From assembly GCF_009733595.1 (NCBI RefSeq), contig NZ_WOFH01000005.1, positions 532,406 to 596,405 on the forward strand: 64,000 bases of DNA, in the 5' to 3' direction. A model generated the notes under the pieces. It did no database searches. It saw only the letters and a list, made by a program, of their open reading frames with translations, and was not told the DNA's origin. Position 1 is the first letter of the stretch. Every line of letters begins with the position of its first letter. Made by a program: the position numbers and the translations under genes. Of the stretch, positions 32,063-39,567 are shown piece after piece. This DNA is from Actinomadura litoris. Lineage in GTDB: Bacteria > Actinomycetota > Actinomycetes > Streptosporangiales > Streptosporangiaceae.

Positions 32063-32283
32063 TGCCGATCGCCGTCGACATCGACGTGATGCTGGCCAAG
32101 CGCAAGATGTCGGTGGGCGAGCTGGCGGACCGCGTGGGGATCACGCCCGCCAACCTGGCGGTGCTCAAGAACGGCCGCGCCAAGGCCGTGCGCTTCACGA
32201 CCCTCGCCGCGCTCTGCGAGGTGCTGGAGTGCCAGCCGGGCGACCTGCTGCGCTGGGAGGCCGAAGTCCCCGTGGACGGATGA
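32062..32283 (+). CDS. Short XRE (Cro/CI-type) regulator, YozG-like
   Basis: A 73-residue protein that is only a helix-turn-helix: IDVMLAKRKMSVGELADRVGITPANLAVLKNGRAKAVRFTTLAALCEVLECQPGDLLRW in outline, matching the short YozG/HTH_26 type regulator. It overlaps the DUF2975 gene by one base and is surely cotranscribed. It probably binds the dyads upstream of that gene. The restriction-modification genes begin 79 bp downstream and have their own promoter-like elements. It is not an obvious restriction controller (C) protein, but that possibility remains open. Confidence 0.88.
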   Translation: MPIAVDIDVMLAKRKMSVGELADRVGITPANLAVLKNGRAKAVRFTTLAALCEVLECQPGDLLRWEAEVPVDG

Positions 32284-32321
32284 CGACGCCGTTGGATATG
32301 GCGGTCGCCACCTGGTCGGAG

Positions 32322-32354
32322 TTGACCGGGGCCTCCGGTGGCTGGCGGTATCGT
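32322..32354 (+). promoter_or_regulatory. Candidate leaderless promoter of the DNA methyltransferase
   Basis: TATCGT (32349-32354) lies seven bases before GTG 32362, the spacing expected when transcription starts at the start codon. TTGACC (32322-32327) is a -35 candidate, though the 21-bp spacer is long. There is no ribosome binding site, which agrees with leaderless translation. Confidence 0.4.
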
Positions 32355-32361
32355 CTGGTCG

Positions 32362-34038
32362 GTGGGCACTCAAGGGCTGTTCGATGTGGATGGGCCTCCG
32401 CTGCCTGCGGTGTCGCAGGAGGCCGTTCGGCACGGTGAGGTCTTCACCCGCCGATGGATCGTCGAACTGATCCTTGATCTCGCGGGATACACCGCCGATG
32501 GTGATCTTGCCCGGCTGAGGATCGTCGAGCCGGCGTGTGGCGCGGGCGCGTTCGTCGGGCCGATCGTGGAACGGTTGAGCAAGTCGTGCCGAGGGCACGG
32601 TCGGCCGCTCTCGGACGCCGCCGGAGCGATCCGGGCCTTCGATCTGCTGATCGGGAACGTGGAGCTGACCCGTGCCCTCGTTCGCGACCGGCTCACAGCG
32701 GACGGTTGGGAGCGCGACGAGGTCGACGAGGTCGTGCGGGGCTGGGTGCGCCAGGGGGACTACCTTCTCACCGCTCACGGCACCGCCGACGCCGACTTCG
32801 TGGTCGGAAATCCTCCCTACATCCGGCTTGAGGACGTACCGGATGAGCGTATGGCGGCCTACCGTTCCGCATGCCTGACGATGGGCGGTCGCGCCGACGT
32901 GTACGTCGGGTTCTACGAGCAGGGCCTTCGTAGCCTGAAGCCGGGGGGCACGCTGGGTTTCATCTGCGCCGATCGCTGGATGCGCAATCAGTATGGCCGG
33001 CACCTCCGGCGGATGGTGACCCGGCACCACAGCATGGACCTTGTTCTCTCCATGCATGACGTGGACGCGTTCCACGAGCGGGTCGCCGCCTATCCGGCGG
33101 TCACGATCATCCGCAACACGGTGCAGGGTTCCGTGGTCGCGGCCGACACCACCCGGGAGTTCGGGCCTCGTGAAGCTCAGAAGTTCCTGGCTTGGACAGC
33201 CCGTCCGACATCGATCGCCATGACCGATACGGGCTTCAAGGCTTCGAGGCTTTCCCACTGGTTCCCCGGCGAGGACTCATGGCCGACGGCCTCTCCCGCT
33301 CGGCTGGCGGTCCTGGAGGAGCTGAGCCAGGGTTTCCGGCCGCTGGAGGACGAGACCACCGGTACCCGCGTCGGCATCGGCGTTGCGACGGGGGCGGACA
33401 AGGTCTTCATCACCGACCGGTCCGATCTCGTGGAGGGGGACCGGATGCTTCCTCTCGCCATGGTCCGCGATACCACGGCGGGACGGCTCGACTGGGGCGG
33501 TATGTATCTGGTGAACCCGTGGGATAGAGCGGGCGCGCTGGTCGATCTCGCGGCCTATCCGCGCCTGCGGGCCTACCTCACAAAGAACAGGGCAGCGCTG
33601 GAAAAGCGTCATATCGCCCGTAAGCAACCAGGACGCTGGTACAAGACGATCGACAAGGTCGATCCTCGGCTGAACGTCCGCCCCAAACTTCTTCTTCCTG
33701 ATATGAAACAGGCCATTCACCCGGTACTCGACGAGGGCGGCCTGTACCCTCATCACAACCTGTACTTCATCGTCTCCGAGGTCTGGGACCTGCGGGTACT
33801 CGGTGGCCTCTTGCTGTCCAAGATCGCTGAAGCCTTTGTGGAGGCTTACGCGGTCAAGATGCGAGGCGGTACCCTGCGTTTTCAAGCGCAGTATCTGCGT
33901 AAGATTCGGGTTCCTGACCCCTCGGAGATCGACGAACCCACCAGTACGGCGCTGGCGGTCGCGTTCGAACGCCGTGACGTCCAGGCGGCGACGCAGGCGG
34001 CACTACGCGCTTACGGGCTCACGAACTTCCCCGACTAA
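32362..34038 (+). CDS. Type II N6-adenine DNA methyltransferase, PaeR7I/XhoI-like system (predicted CTCGAG)
   Basis: A protein of 558 residues from GTG 32362 (GTG 32338 is an alternative). The SAM-binding motif I is VEPACGAGAFVGPI (residues 55-68), and the catalytic motif IV is FVVGNPPYIRLED (NPPY at 150-153), as in gamma-type adenine methylases. The C-terminal half (RPKLLLPDMKQAIHP, LYPHHNLYFIV, MRGGTLRFQAQYLRKIRVPDP) is the target-recognition region of the Eco57I/TaqI-like group. It would protect CTCGAG sites from the endonuclease ten bases downstream. Codon use is less GC-rich than in neighbouring genes, which suggests horizontal transfer. Specificity is inferred from the partner. Confidence 0.88.
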   Translation: MGTQGLFDVDGPPLPAVSQEAVRHGEVFTRRWIVELILDLAGYTADGDLARLRIVEPACGAGAFVGPIVERLSKSCRGHGRPLSDAAGAIRAFDLLIGNVELTRALVRDRLTADGWERDEVDEVVRGWVRQGDYLLTAHGTADADFVVGNPPYIRLEDVPDERMAAYRSACLTMGGRADVYVGFYEQGLRSLKPGGTLGFICADRWMRNQYGRHLRRMVTRHHSMDLVLSMHDVDAFHERVAAYPAVTIIRNTVQGSVVAADTTREFGPREAQKFLAWTARPTSIAMTDTGFKASRLSHWFPGEDSWPTASPARLAVLEELSQGFRPLEDETTGTRVGIGVATGADKVFITDRSDLVEGDRMLPLAMVRDTTAGRLDWGGMYLVNPWDRAGALVDLAAYPRLRAYLTKNRAALEKRHIARKQPGRWYKTIDKVDPRLNVRPKLLLPDMKQAIHPVLDEGGLYPHHNLYFIVSEVWDLRVLGGLLLSKIAEAFVEAYAVKMRGGTLRFQAQYLRKIRVPDPSEIDEPTSTALAVAFERRDVQAATQAALRAYGLTNFPD

Positions 34039-34047
34039 GAGGAATAA

Positions 34048-34788
34048 ATGGCGGTCACCCGACAGGACTTCGAGGACGCGGTCGCCGCCTACTGGGGCGC
34101 GAAGGCGTCCCAGCGAGAGCTATCCATGATCAAGGACGCCGTCGGTGCAGGAACCGCCGGTTCAGTGCGGGCCGGCAAGCATTTCGACGACATCGTCGCC
34201 CTCCTGGCCAAGTTCTTCCTTGAGGCCGGTTACCCACCCGAAGACATTCGAGTCAAACGAGGTCGTGGCCTGGAACTGCCCGGATACTACCGTCCGCGGA
34301 AACAGTGGGACCTCGTGGTATCCCATAAGTCGACGCTCGTTGCGGCTTTCGAACTCAAGGGGCTCGGCGGTCCGTCCTTCGGCAACAACTACAACAACCG
34401 AGTGGAGGAAGCACTGGGAAGCGCGGTCGACCTCCGGCGCGCCGCCCTCGCCGACCTGTTTCCCGGTGAGAAGCCATGGCTGGGATACTTCTTCATCATG
34501 GAAGACGCCCCAGGCTCGCGCAAGCCGAAAGACACGAAAGGCGTCAAAGCGGGTGTGTTCTCCGGGGAGGAGATCTGGCGCGGGCGATCCTATCAGTCTA
34601 GTTTCGCGCTCTTCTGTGAGCGCCTCGTGGCCGAGGGCTTGTACGACGCGGTCTGCTACATCACCTCGTCCGAGGAAAACCCTAGCCCCAACGAGCTGGT
34701 CGAGAGTCTTGACTGGCAACATTTCTCCGCCGCCATTAAGGCCCGAATCACCTATCTCAACGAACTCGGCCTGCTGGCCGACGACTAG
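34048..34788 (+). CDS. Type II restriction endonuclease, PaeR7I/XhoI family (predicted CTCGAG)
   Basis: A 246-residue protein, the length I remember for R.PaeR7I. ATG 34048 follows AGAGGA closely. The N-terminus (DFEDAVAAYWGAKASQREL) and the central region GRGLELPGYYRPRKQWDLVV, followed by AAFELKGLGGPSFGNNYNNR, match the XhoI/PaeR7I Pfam family. The PD-(D/E)xK catalytic residues would be Asp88, Glu102 and Lys104. It should cleave unmethylated CTCGAG. My eye scan found no CTCGAG in the 64 kb, which supports a long-resident active system. It lies ten bases after the methyltransferase gene, and a strong hairpin follows. Composition is lower in GC than the surroundings. Confidence 0.9.
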   Translation: MAVTRQDFEDAVAAYWGAKASQRELSMIKDAVGAGTAGSVRAGKHFDDIVALLAKFFLEAGYPPEDIRVKRGRGLELPGYYRPRKQWDLVVSHKSTLVAAFELKGLGGPSFGNNYNNRVEEALGSAVDLRRAALADLFPGEKPWLGYFFIMEDAPGSRKPKDTKGVKAGVFSGEEIWRGRSYQSSFALFCERLVAEGLYDAVCYITSSEENPSPNELVESLDWQHFSAAIKARITYLNELGLLADD

Positions 34789-34817
34789 TTCACGGCCCTG
34801 AACCGTCCGGATGAGGA

Positions 34818-34845
34818 CGGCCGAGACCTGGTGAGGTCTCGGCCG
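34818..34845. terminator. Bidirectional hairpin between the endonuclease and fasciclin genes
   Basis: CGGCCGAGACC and GGTCTCGGCCG form a perfect 11-bp stem around the 6-base loop TGGTGA, between two convergent genes. There is no T tract, as is usual for actinomycetes. Confidence 0.8.
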
Positions 34846-34859
34846 CCGTCCGTGCCGGG

Positions 34860-35504
34860 TCACTTGGGCGGCATCAGGACCGTGTCGATGATGTAGACGG
34901 TGGCGTTGGCGGTGTGGACGTTGCCGCAGACCACCCGCGCGGTGCCGCCGACCGTGAACGACTCGCCGGAGCCGCTGGTCTTCAGCGTCGCGCCGTTCAG
35001 GGTCTTCTCATCGGCGTTCGCGAGGGCGCTCGGCGTGATCGGCTGCCCGACCACGTGGTAGGTCAGGATCGCGGTGAGGGCCTTCTTGTCGTTCATGACC
35101 TTGTCGAGCGTCGCCTTCGGGATCTTCTTGAACGCCTCGTCGGTGGGCGCGAACACCGTGATGTTCTTCGCGGAGTTGAGCGTGTCCACGAGCCCGGCCT
35201 GCTTCACGGCGCCGACCAGCGTGGACAGCACCGGGTTGTTGGACGCGGCGGTCGCCACGGGGTCGGCGGACATGCCGCTGAAGCTGCCCTTGCCGGACGT
35301 CGGGACGGCCGAGCAGGCGGGCCCGAACGGCTGGTCGGCGGACGGCGCGGCGGACGGCGCGGCGCTCGTCGGGGCGGCCGGGGTCGCGGGGGCGGCGGCG
35401 GTGCCGCCGTCCTTGTCGTCGTCGGAGCAGGCGGCGGCCGTGGTCACGACGGCCGCGGCGGCCAGGACGCAGGCGGCGACGCGGGTGTGCGGGATGCGGT
35501 ACAT
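34860..35504 (-). CDS. Fasciclin-domain lipoprotein (MPT83/MPT70-like)
   Basis: A 214-residue exported lipoprotein. The signal peptide ends in VVTTAAAC, so Cys26 would be lipidated, and an Ala/Pro/Ser/Thr-rich linker follows. From about residue 65 it is one FAS1 domain: DPVATAASNNPVLSTLVGAVKQAGLVDTLN, ITVFAPTDEAFKKIP and ILTYHVVG. ATG 35504 follows AAGGAG. In Mycobacterium tuberculosis the FAS1 proteins MPT70 and MPT83 are main targets of SigK; here a SigK/RskA pair is encoded just beyond the next gene, so a SigK-controlled cell-surface protein is likely. It lies 42 bp downstream of the molybdopterin oxidoreductase and is probably cotranscribed with it. Confidence 0.92.
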   Translation of the reverse strand: MYRIPHTRVAACVLAAAAVVTTAAACSDDDKDGGTAAAPATPAAPTSAAPSAAPSADQPFGPACSAVPTSGKGSFSGMSADPVATAASNNPVLSTLVGAVKQAGLVDTLNSAKNITVFAPTDEAFKKIPKATLDKVMNDKKALTAILTYHVVGQPITPSALANADEKTLNGATLKTSGSGESFTVGGTARVVCGNVHTANATVYIIDTVLMPPK

Positions 35505-35546
35505 GGTGACTCCTTGGATCCGGTGTTGTCGTTGGCGGATGTTCGG

Positions 35547-37067
35547 TCAGGTGACGGTGACCACCACCGAGTGCCAGCCCGTCGCGCCGTCGGGGAACGG
35601 CGGGGTGCGGTGCTCCGGCTGGGTGTGGCCGGTCCCGTCGGTGGCGCGGCAGCGCAGCGTGTGGGAGCCGGGCGCGGCGTCCCACTCGGCGGTCCACTGC
35701 CGCCAGGTGTCCAGGCCGGGGACGGGTGCGAGCCGCGCCTGCCGCCAGGGCCCGCCGTCGACCTGCCATTCGACGGCGGCGACGCCCCGGTGCTGCGCCC
35801 AGGCGGTACCGGCGACGGCGACCCGTCCGGCGCGTACCGTGGCGAGCGGCTTGGGGACGTCCACGCGGGAGAACGTCTTGACCGGGGCGCGGTCGGCGTA
35901 GCCGCGCCTGGTCCAGTAGGCGTGGTCGGTCGCGAACCGGGTGACCTTGAGGTCCACGACCCACTTGGTGGCCGACACGTACCCGTACAGGCCGGGGACG
36001 ACGAGCCGCGCGGGGAAGCCGTGGGCGATCGGGAGCGGCTCGCCGTTCATGCCGACGGCGACCATCGCGTCCCGGCCGTCCAGGACCGCCTCGATCGGGG
36101 TGGACAGCGTCATGCCGTCCGCCGAGCGGGACAGGATCTGGTCGGCGCCGGAGGTGATCCCGGCGCGGCGCAGCAGCGGCGCGAGCGGCGCGCCGAGCCA
36201 GCGGGCGTTGCCCGCGAGGTCGCCGCCGACCTGGTTCGACACGCACGACAGCGTGATGTCGCGTTCGATCAGCGCCAGGCGCAGCAGGTCGTCGAAGCCC
36301 AGCTCGACCGGGCGGGCGACCATGCCGTGGATGCGCAGCGTCCACTCGCGCGGGTCGACCTGCGGCAGCGTGAGCGCGGTGTCGACCCGGTAGAAGTCGC
36401 GGTTGGACGTGCGGAACGGCGTCATCCCGGGCGCCCGCGCCTGCGCGGCCGGGGGCACCGGACGCGCGGGGCCCGCCGGGCGCGGCAGCCGGGTGTCCGC
36501 GCGGACGGCGGAGACGTCGCCGCGGCGCAGCAGCCACCGGCCCGCCGTCCCGCTCGCGGCGGCGACCGCGACCACCCCGGCGCCGGTCAGCAGGGCGCGG
36601 CGGTCGGGGGCCTCGCGTGCGCCGCCGCGCACCAGCACGACCAGGGCGGCCATACCGGCGAGCGCGCCGATCGCGGACGGCGCCGCGTCCGCCGGTCCGG
36701 CGACCGGGCGGGTCAGCGCGGCGGCGACCCCGGCGGCGCCGAAGGCGGCGAGCCCGGCCAGCGCGTAGCCGAGCCGGATCCGGCTCACCAGCCCGACGGC
36801 CAGCGCGGCGAGGGTGACTCCGACGCCGAGGCCGACCAGCAGGGCGGTCTTGTCGTCGTCGCCGAAACGGCGGATCGCGAAGTCCTTCAGCCACACCGGG
36901 GTGAGGTCGATGAAGGCCGCGCCGACGGCGAGCAAGGGGGAGGACGAGGCGCGTCCGAGCAGACCGGCGGCCAGCTCCGCGACCCCCAGCGCGGCCACGG
37001 CCGCCAGGAGCCCGCGCAGCGCGGCGGTCACCCACCGCGTCGGTCCGATCGCTCGTTCGGCTGTCAC
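35547..37067 (-). CDS. Membrane-anchored molybdopterin-dependent oxidoreductase, sulfite oxidase family
   Basis: A protein of 506 residues from GTG 37067. Residues 1-180 form about five to six membrane helices, the last ending near a twin-arginine-like RRALLTGAGVV. The periplasmic part begins near 225 (MTPFRTSNRDFYRVDTALTLPQVD) and holds the molybdopterin-binding domain. The cysteine in ITLSCVSNQVGGDL is the expected molybdenum ligand, and GFPARLVVPGLYGYVSATKWV is typical of the family. A C-terminal Mo-co dimerisation (Ig-like) domain follows. The substrate is unknown; sulfite, methionine sulfoxide or an S/N-oxide are possible. A SigK-like promoter lies directly upstream. Confidence 0.9.
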   Translation of the reverse strand: MTAERAIGPTRWVTAALRGLLAAVAALGVAELAAGLLGRASSSPLLAVGAAFIDLTPVWLKDFAIRRFGDDDKTALLVGLGVGVTLAALAVGLVSRIRLGYALAGLAAFGAAGVAAALTRPVAGPADAAPSAIGALAGMAALVVLVRGGAREAPDRRALLTGAGVVAVAAASGTAGRWLLRRGDVSAVRADTRLPRPAGPARPVPPAAQARAPGMTPFRTSNRDFYRVDTALTLPQVDPREWTLRIHGMVARPVELGFDDLLRLALIERDITLSCVSNQVGGDLAGNARWLGAPLAPLLRRAGITSGADQILSRSADGMTLSTPIEAVLDGRDAMVAVGMNGEPLPIAHGFPARLVVPGLYGYVSATKWVVDLKVTRFATDHAYWTRRGYADRAPVKTFSRVDVPKPLATVRAGRVAVAGTAWAQHRGVAAVEWQVDGGPWRQARLAPVPGLDTWRQWTAEWDAAPGSHTLRCRATDGTGHTQPEHRTPPFPDGATGWHSVVVTVT

Positions 37068-37074
37068 GACCGGT

Positions 37075-37101
37075 GTTCGGGGCGGGACGGGCGGTGGATG
37101 G
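37075..37101 (-). promoter_or_regulatory. SigK-like promoter for the oxidoreductase/fasciclin operon
   Basis: On the minus strand CCATCC (37101-37096) and CCGAAC (37080-37075) are separated by 15 bases, ending seven bases before GTG 37067. They match the mycobacterial SigK elements CCATCC and CCGAAT as I remember them, with one mismatch. Confidence 0.65.
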
Positions 37102-37125
37102 GTCGAATTCTTGACGGTCCCGACC

Positions 37126-37152
37126 CCATCCGCCGAGCCGTCCGCGCCGAAT
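37126..37152 (+). promoter_or_regulatory. SigK-like promoter for sigK-rskA (autoregulation)
   Basis: CCATCC (37126-37131) and CCGAAT (37147-37152) match the remembered SigK consensus exactly, with the same 15-base spacer as the divergent copy. The -10 element ends seven bases before GTG 37160, which implies a leaderless sigK transcript. Confidence 0.7.
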
Positions 37153-37159
37153 CACTTGT

Positions 37160-37756
37160 GTGGAGATGAACGAGCCAGGCGGCGGCCGGCGGGGGGCGGG
37201 GGCGGTCGGCGCGGAGCCGCCGGACCTCGCCGAGCTGCTCGGCCGCGTCGCGCGCGGCGACCAGGACGCGTTCGGGCAGGTGTACGAGCGGCTCTCGGGG
37301 CCGGTGTACGGGATCGCGCTGCGGGTCGTCCGCGACCCGGCGCAGGCGGAGGAGGTCGCGCAGGACGTGCTGGTCGAGCTGTGGCGCAAGGCGTCGCACT
37401 ACCGCCCGGACCGGGGCGGCGCGACGGCGTGGGCGCTGACCGTGGCGCACCGCCGCGCCGTCGACCGGGTCCGCTCCAGCCAGGCCGACCGCGACCGGGA
37501 GGAGCGGGCGGGGGCGCCGCCGCGCGAGTACGACGAGGTGGCCGAGGAGGTCGGCACCCGGCTGGAGCACCAGCAGGTGCGCCGCTGCATGCGCGGCCTG
37601 ACCCCGACGCAGCGCGAGTCGATCACGCTCGCCTACTACGGCGGCTACACCTACCGCGAGGTGGCCGAACTCCTCGGCGTCGGCCTCGCCGCCGTCAAGA
37701 GCCGGATGCGGGACGGGCTCATCCGGCTGCGCGACTGCCTGGGGGTGCAGCCATGA
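37160..37756 (+). CDS. sigK: ECF sigma factor, SigK type
   Basis: A protein of 198 residues from GTG 37160 (ATG 37166 is an alternative; the promoter spacing favours the GTG). Region 2 is at about residues 25-95 (DQDAFGQVYERLSGPVYGIALRVVRDPAQAEEVAQDVLVELWRK), and region 4 at about 135-190 (LTPTQRESITLAYYGGYTYREVAELLGVGLAAVKSRMRDGLIRL). It directs RNA polymerase to promoters of the CCATCC/CCGAAT type when released from RskA. The anti-sigma gene overlaps by four bases (ATGA). A fasciclin lipoprotein and a redox enzyme are divergent, as expected for a SigK regulon. Confidence 0.93.
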   Translation: MEMNEPGGGRRGAGAVGAEPPDLAELLGRVARGDQDAFGQVYERLSGPVYGIALRVVRDPAQAEEVAQDVLVELWRKASHYRPDRGGATAWALTVAHRRAVDRVRSSQADRDREERAGAPPREYDEVAEEVGTRLEHQQVRRCMRGLTPTQRESITLAYYGGYTYREVAELLGVGLAAVKSRMRDGLIRLRDCLGVQP

Positions 37757-38457
37757 GCCACGAGCCGCACGACCTCGCCGGGCCGTACGCCCTCGACGCG
37801 CTCACCGAACCGGAACGGCGCCGCTTCGAGCGCCACCTGACCGGCTGCGCGGCCTGCGCGGAGGAGGCCGCCGGGCTCCGCGAGGCCACGGCGCGGCTCG
37901 CGCTCGCCGCGTCCCGCCGTCCGCCGGAGCGGCTGCGCGGACGGGTGCTGGCGGAGATCGCCCGGACGCGGCAGTCGCCGCCGCCGCTCGCGCGGCGCCT
38001 GCCGTCCCCGCGCACCCGGGGACCGGCGTGGCTCGCCGCCGCGGCCTGCCTCGTCCTGGCGCTGACCGGCGGGGGCGCGGCCTGGCACTTCCACCGGGAC
38101 GCCGAGCACGCGCGGGCCCTGAACCGGCAGGTCGCCGCCGTGCTGACCGCGCCGGACGCCCGCACCTCCACGGTCTCGGGCCAGGGCCGCGTCACCGTCG
38201 TGTCGTCGCGTTCGGCGGGCAAGGCGGTCGTCACGGCGTCGCGGCTGCCGCGCCTGCCGTCCACCCGGACGTACCAGATGTGGTGGCTCGGCCCCTTCGC
38301 GCCGCGCTCGGCCGGGACGCTGGACCCGGGCGGGGAGGCGCGTCCCGTCGTCACGGCGGGCCTCGGCGACGCGCGGCGCTTCGGCGTGACGGTCGAACCG
38401 GCGGGCGGCTCGCCCCGGCCGACCGGCGCCCCGATCCTCACCCTTCCGCTGGGCTAG
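37753..38457 (+). CDS. rskA: Anti-sigma-K factor
   Basis: A protein of 234 residues from ATG 37753, overlapping sigK by ATGA. The cytoplasmic N-terminal anti-sigma domain has the zinc-binding-type motif HLTGCAACAEE preceded by DLAGPYALDALTEPERRRFERH. One transmembrane helix lies at about residues 95-115 (AWLAAAACLVLALTGGGAAW). The extracellular RskA domain follows, with VVTASRLPRLPSTRTYQMWWLG typical of the family. It holds SigK inactive at the membrane until regulated proteolysis. Length and order match mycobacterial RskA. Confidence 0.93.
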   Translation: MSHEPHDLAGPYALDALTEPERRRFERHLTGCAACAEEAAGLREATARLALAASRRPPERLRGRVLAEIARTRQSPPPLARRLPSPRTRGPAWLAAAACLVLALTGGGAAWHFHRDAEHARALNRQVAAVLTAPDARTSTVSGQGRVTVVSSRSAGKAVVTASRLPRLPSTRTYQMWWLGPFAPRSAGTLDPGGEARPVVTAGLGDARRFGVTVEPAGGSPRPTGAPILTLPLG

Positions 38458-38507
38458 GCCGTGCCCTGGCGGGCGCGGCATCGCTTCGCGATCCTCCGGC
38501 GTCACCC

Positions 38508-39476
38508 TCACCGGTCAGCCGGCGCGCCCGCGGGACGGCCGAGGCCACTGCGAAACGCGCCCTGGCGCATGTGCTCGCGGGCCCAGGGCTCGAAGCCGGT
38601 CAGCGGGAGGCCCAGGGCGCGCGCGTACTCGGGGCGGGCCGGCTGCCCGGCCGCGTTCAGCCATTCGTGCGTGGCGCCCATCGGCGGCATCCCGGCGGCG
38701 AGCGCCTCGTCCACGGTCATGTCGGGGGCGGGCAGCCGCCTGCCCAGGACGCGGGAAAGGGTCTCGGCGATCCGCTCCATGGTCAGGTGGTCGCCCGCCA
38801 GTTCCAGTTCGACCCCGTTGAAGCCGTCCGGGGCGGTGAGGGCGGCGGCCGCCGCGGTGCCGATGTCGTTGACGGCCACCAGGGACAGGTGGGTGCCGGG
38901 TTTCAGGACGCTCACCAGGCCGCCCTCGATGCCGCGCGGGAACAGGAACGCCATGGAGGGGAGGAAGTTCTCCATGAAGAAGCCCGGCTTGAGGAGCGTC
39001 CAGTGCGGGAACCCGGCCGCGCGGACGTGGTCCTGGACCGCGGTCTTGGCGCCGAGCGTGGGCTCCAACGCGGACCAGCGGCCCTCGGCCCAGCCGGGGA
39101 CCTCGGTGTGCTGACCGGCGCCGCTGACCGAGGTGTGCACGAACGTCGGGACCCCGGCGGCCTTCGCGCCCTCGACGAGGTTGACGCCCTGGGCCACCTC
39201 GCCCGCGAAGTCGAAGCCGTCGCCGGTCATCGCGGGCATCTGCACGGAGAAGACGGCACGGGCGCCCTCGGCGGCCCGCGCCACCGAGTCGCGGTCGAGC
39301 AGGTCGCCGGTGACCAGCTCGGCGCCGAGAGCGGCGATCGCCCCGGCCCGGTCGGCGGAGGGGTCGCGCACCAGGGCGCGGACGGGGACGCCCGCCGCGA
39401 GCAGGGCGCGGGCCGTGGCGCCGCCCTGCCTGCCGGTGGCGCCGGTGACCAGGACGGGTGCGGACGCTGTGGACAT
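38508..39476 (-). CDS. NmrA-like NAD(P)-binding protein
   Basis: A 322-residue Rossmann-fold protein. The N-terminal glycine loop is VLVTGATGRQGGATARALL, followed by VRALVRDP (phosphate-binding arginine for NADP). FVHTSVSGAG replaces the usual Tyr-x-x-x-Lys active site, as in NmrA-type redox-sensing or quinone-reductase proteins. FPHWTLLKPGFFMENFLP is a typical NmrA segment. It may be an NAD(P)H sensor or a reductase. A divergent TetR gene and a 15-bp inverted repeat between them indicate that it is the TetR target. Confidence 0.88.
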   Translation of the reverse strand: MSTASAPVLVTGATGRQGGATARALLAAGVPVRALVRDPSADRAGAIAALGAELVTGDLLDRDSVARAAEGARAVFSVQMPAMTGDGFDFAGEVAQGVNLVEGAKAAGVPTFVHTSVSGAGQHTEVPGWAEGRWSALEPTLGAKTAVQDHVRAAGFPHWTLLKPGFFMENFLPSMAFLFPRGIEGGLVSVLKPGTHLSLVAVNDIGTAAAAALTAPDGFNGVELELAGDHLTMERIAETLSRVLGRRLPAPDMTVDEALAAGMPPMGATHEWLNAAGQPARPEYARALGLPLTGFEPWAREHMRQGAFRSGLGRPAGAPADR

Positions 39477-39493
39477 GATCCCCTCTCCAGAAA

Positions 39494-39543
39494 TGGCGGG
39501 GCCCGCCGTTTTCTACTCGGGTACGATACGGCGGGCCCCGCCA
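39494..39543. promoter_or_regulatory. 15-bp inverted repeat between the NmrA and TetR genes
   Basis: TGGCGGGGCCCGCCG (39494-39508) is repeated in perfect inversion at 39529-39543, with 20 bases between. TACGAT at 39522-39527, inside the spacer, could be the -10 of the tetR gene. Each arm is itself nearly palindromic, so each could bind one TetR dimer. Confidence 0.7.
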
Positions 39544-39567
39544 CTTAACAACCCGGGAGAGCACGCC

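Noticed and set aside
31519..34845. Mobile element carrying the R-M genes
   Set aside because: I found no transposase, integrase, direct repeats or tRNA attachment site at the borders.
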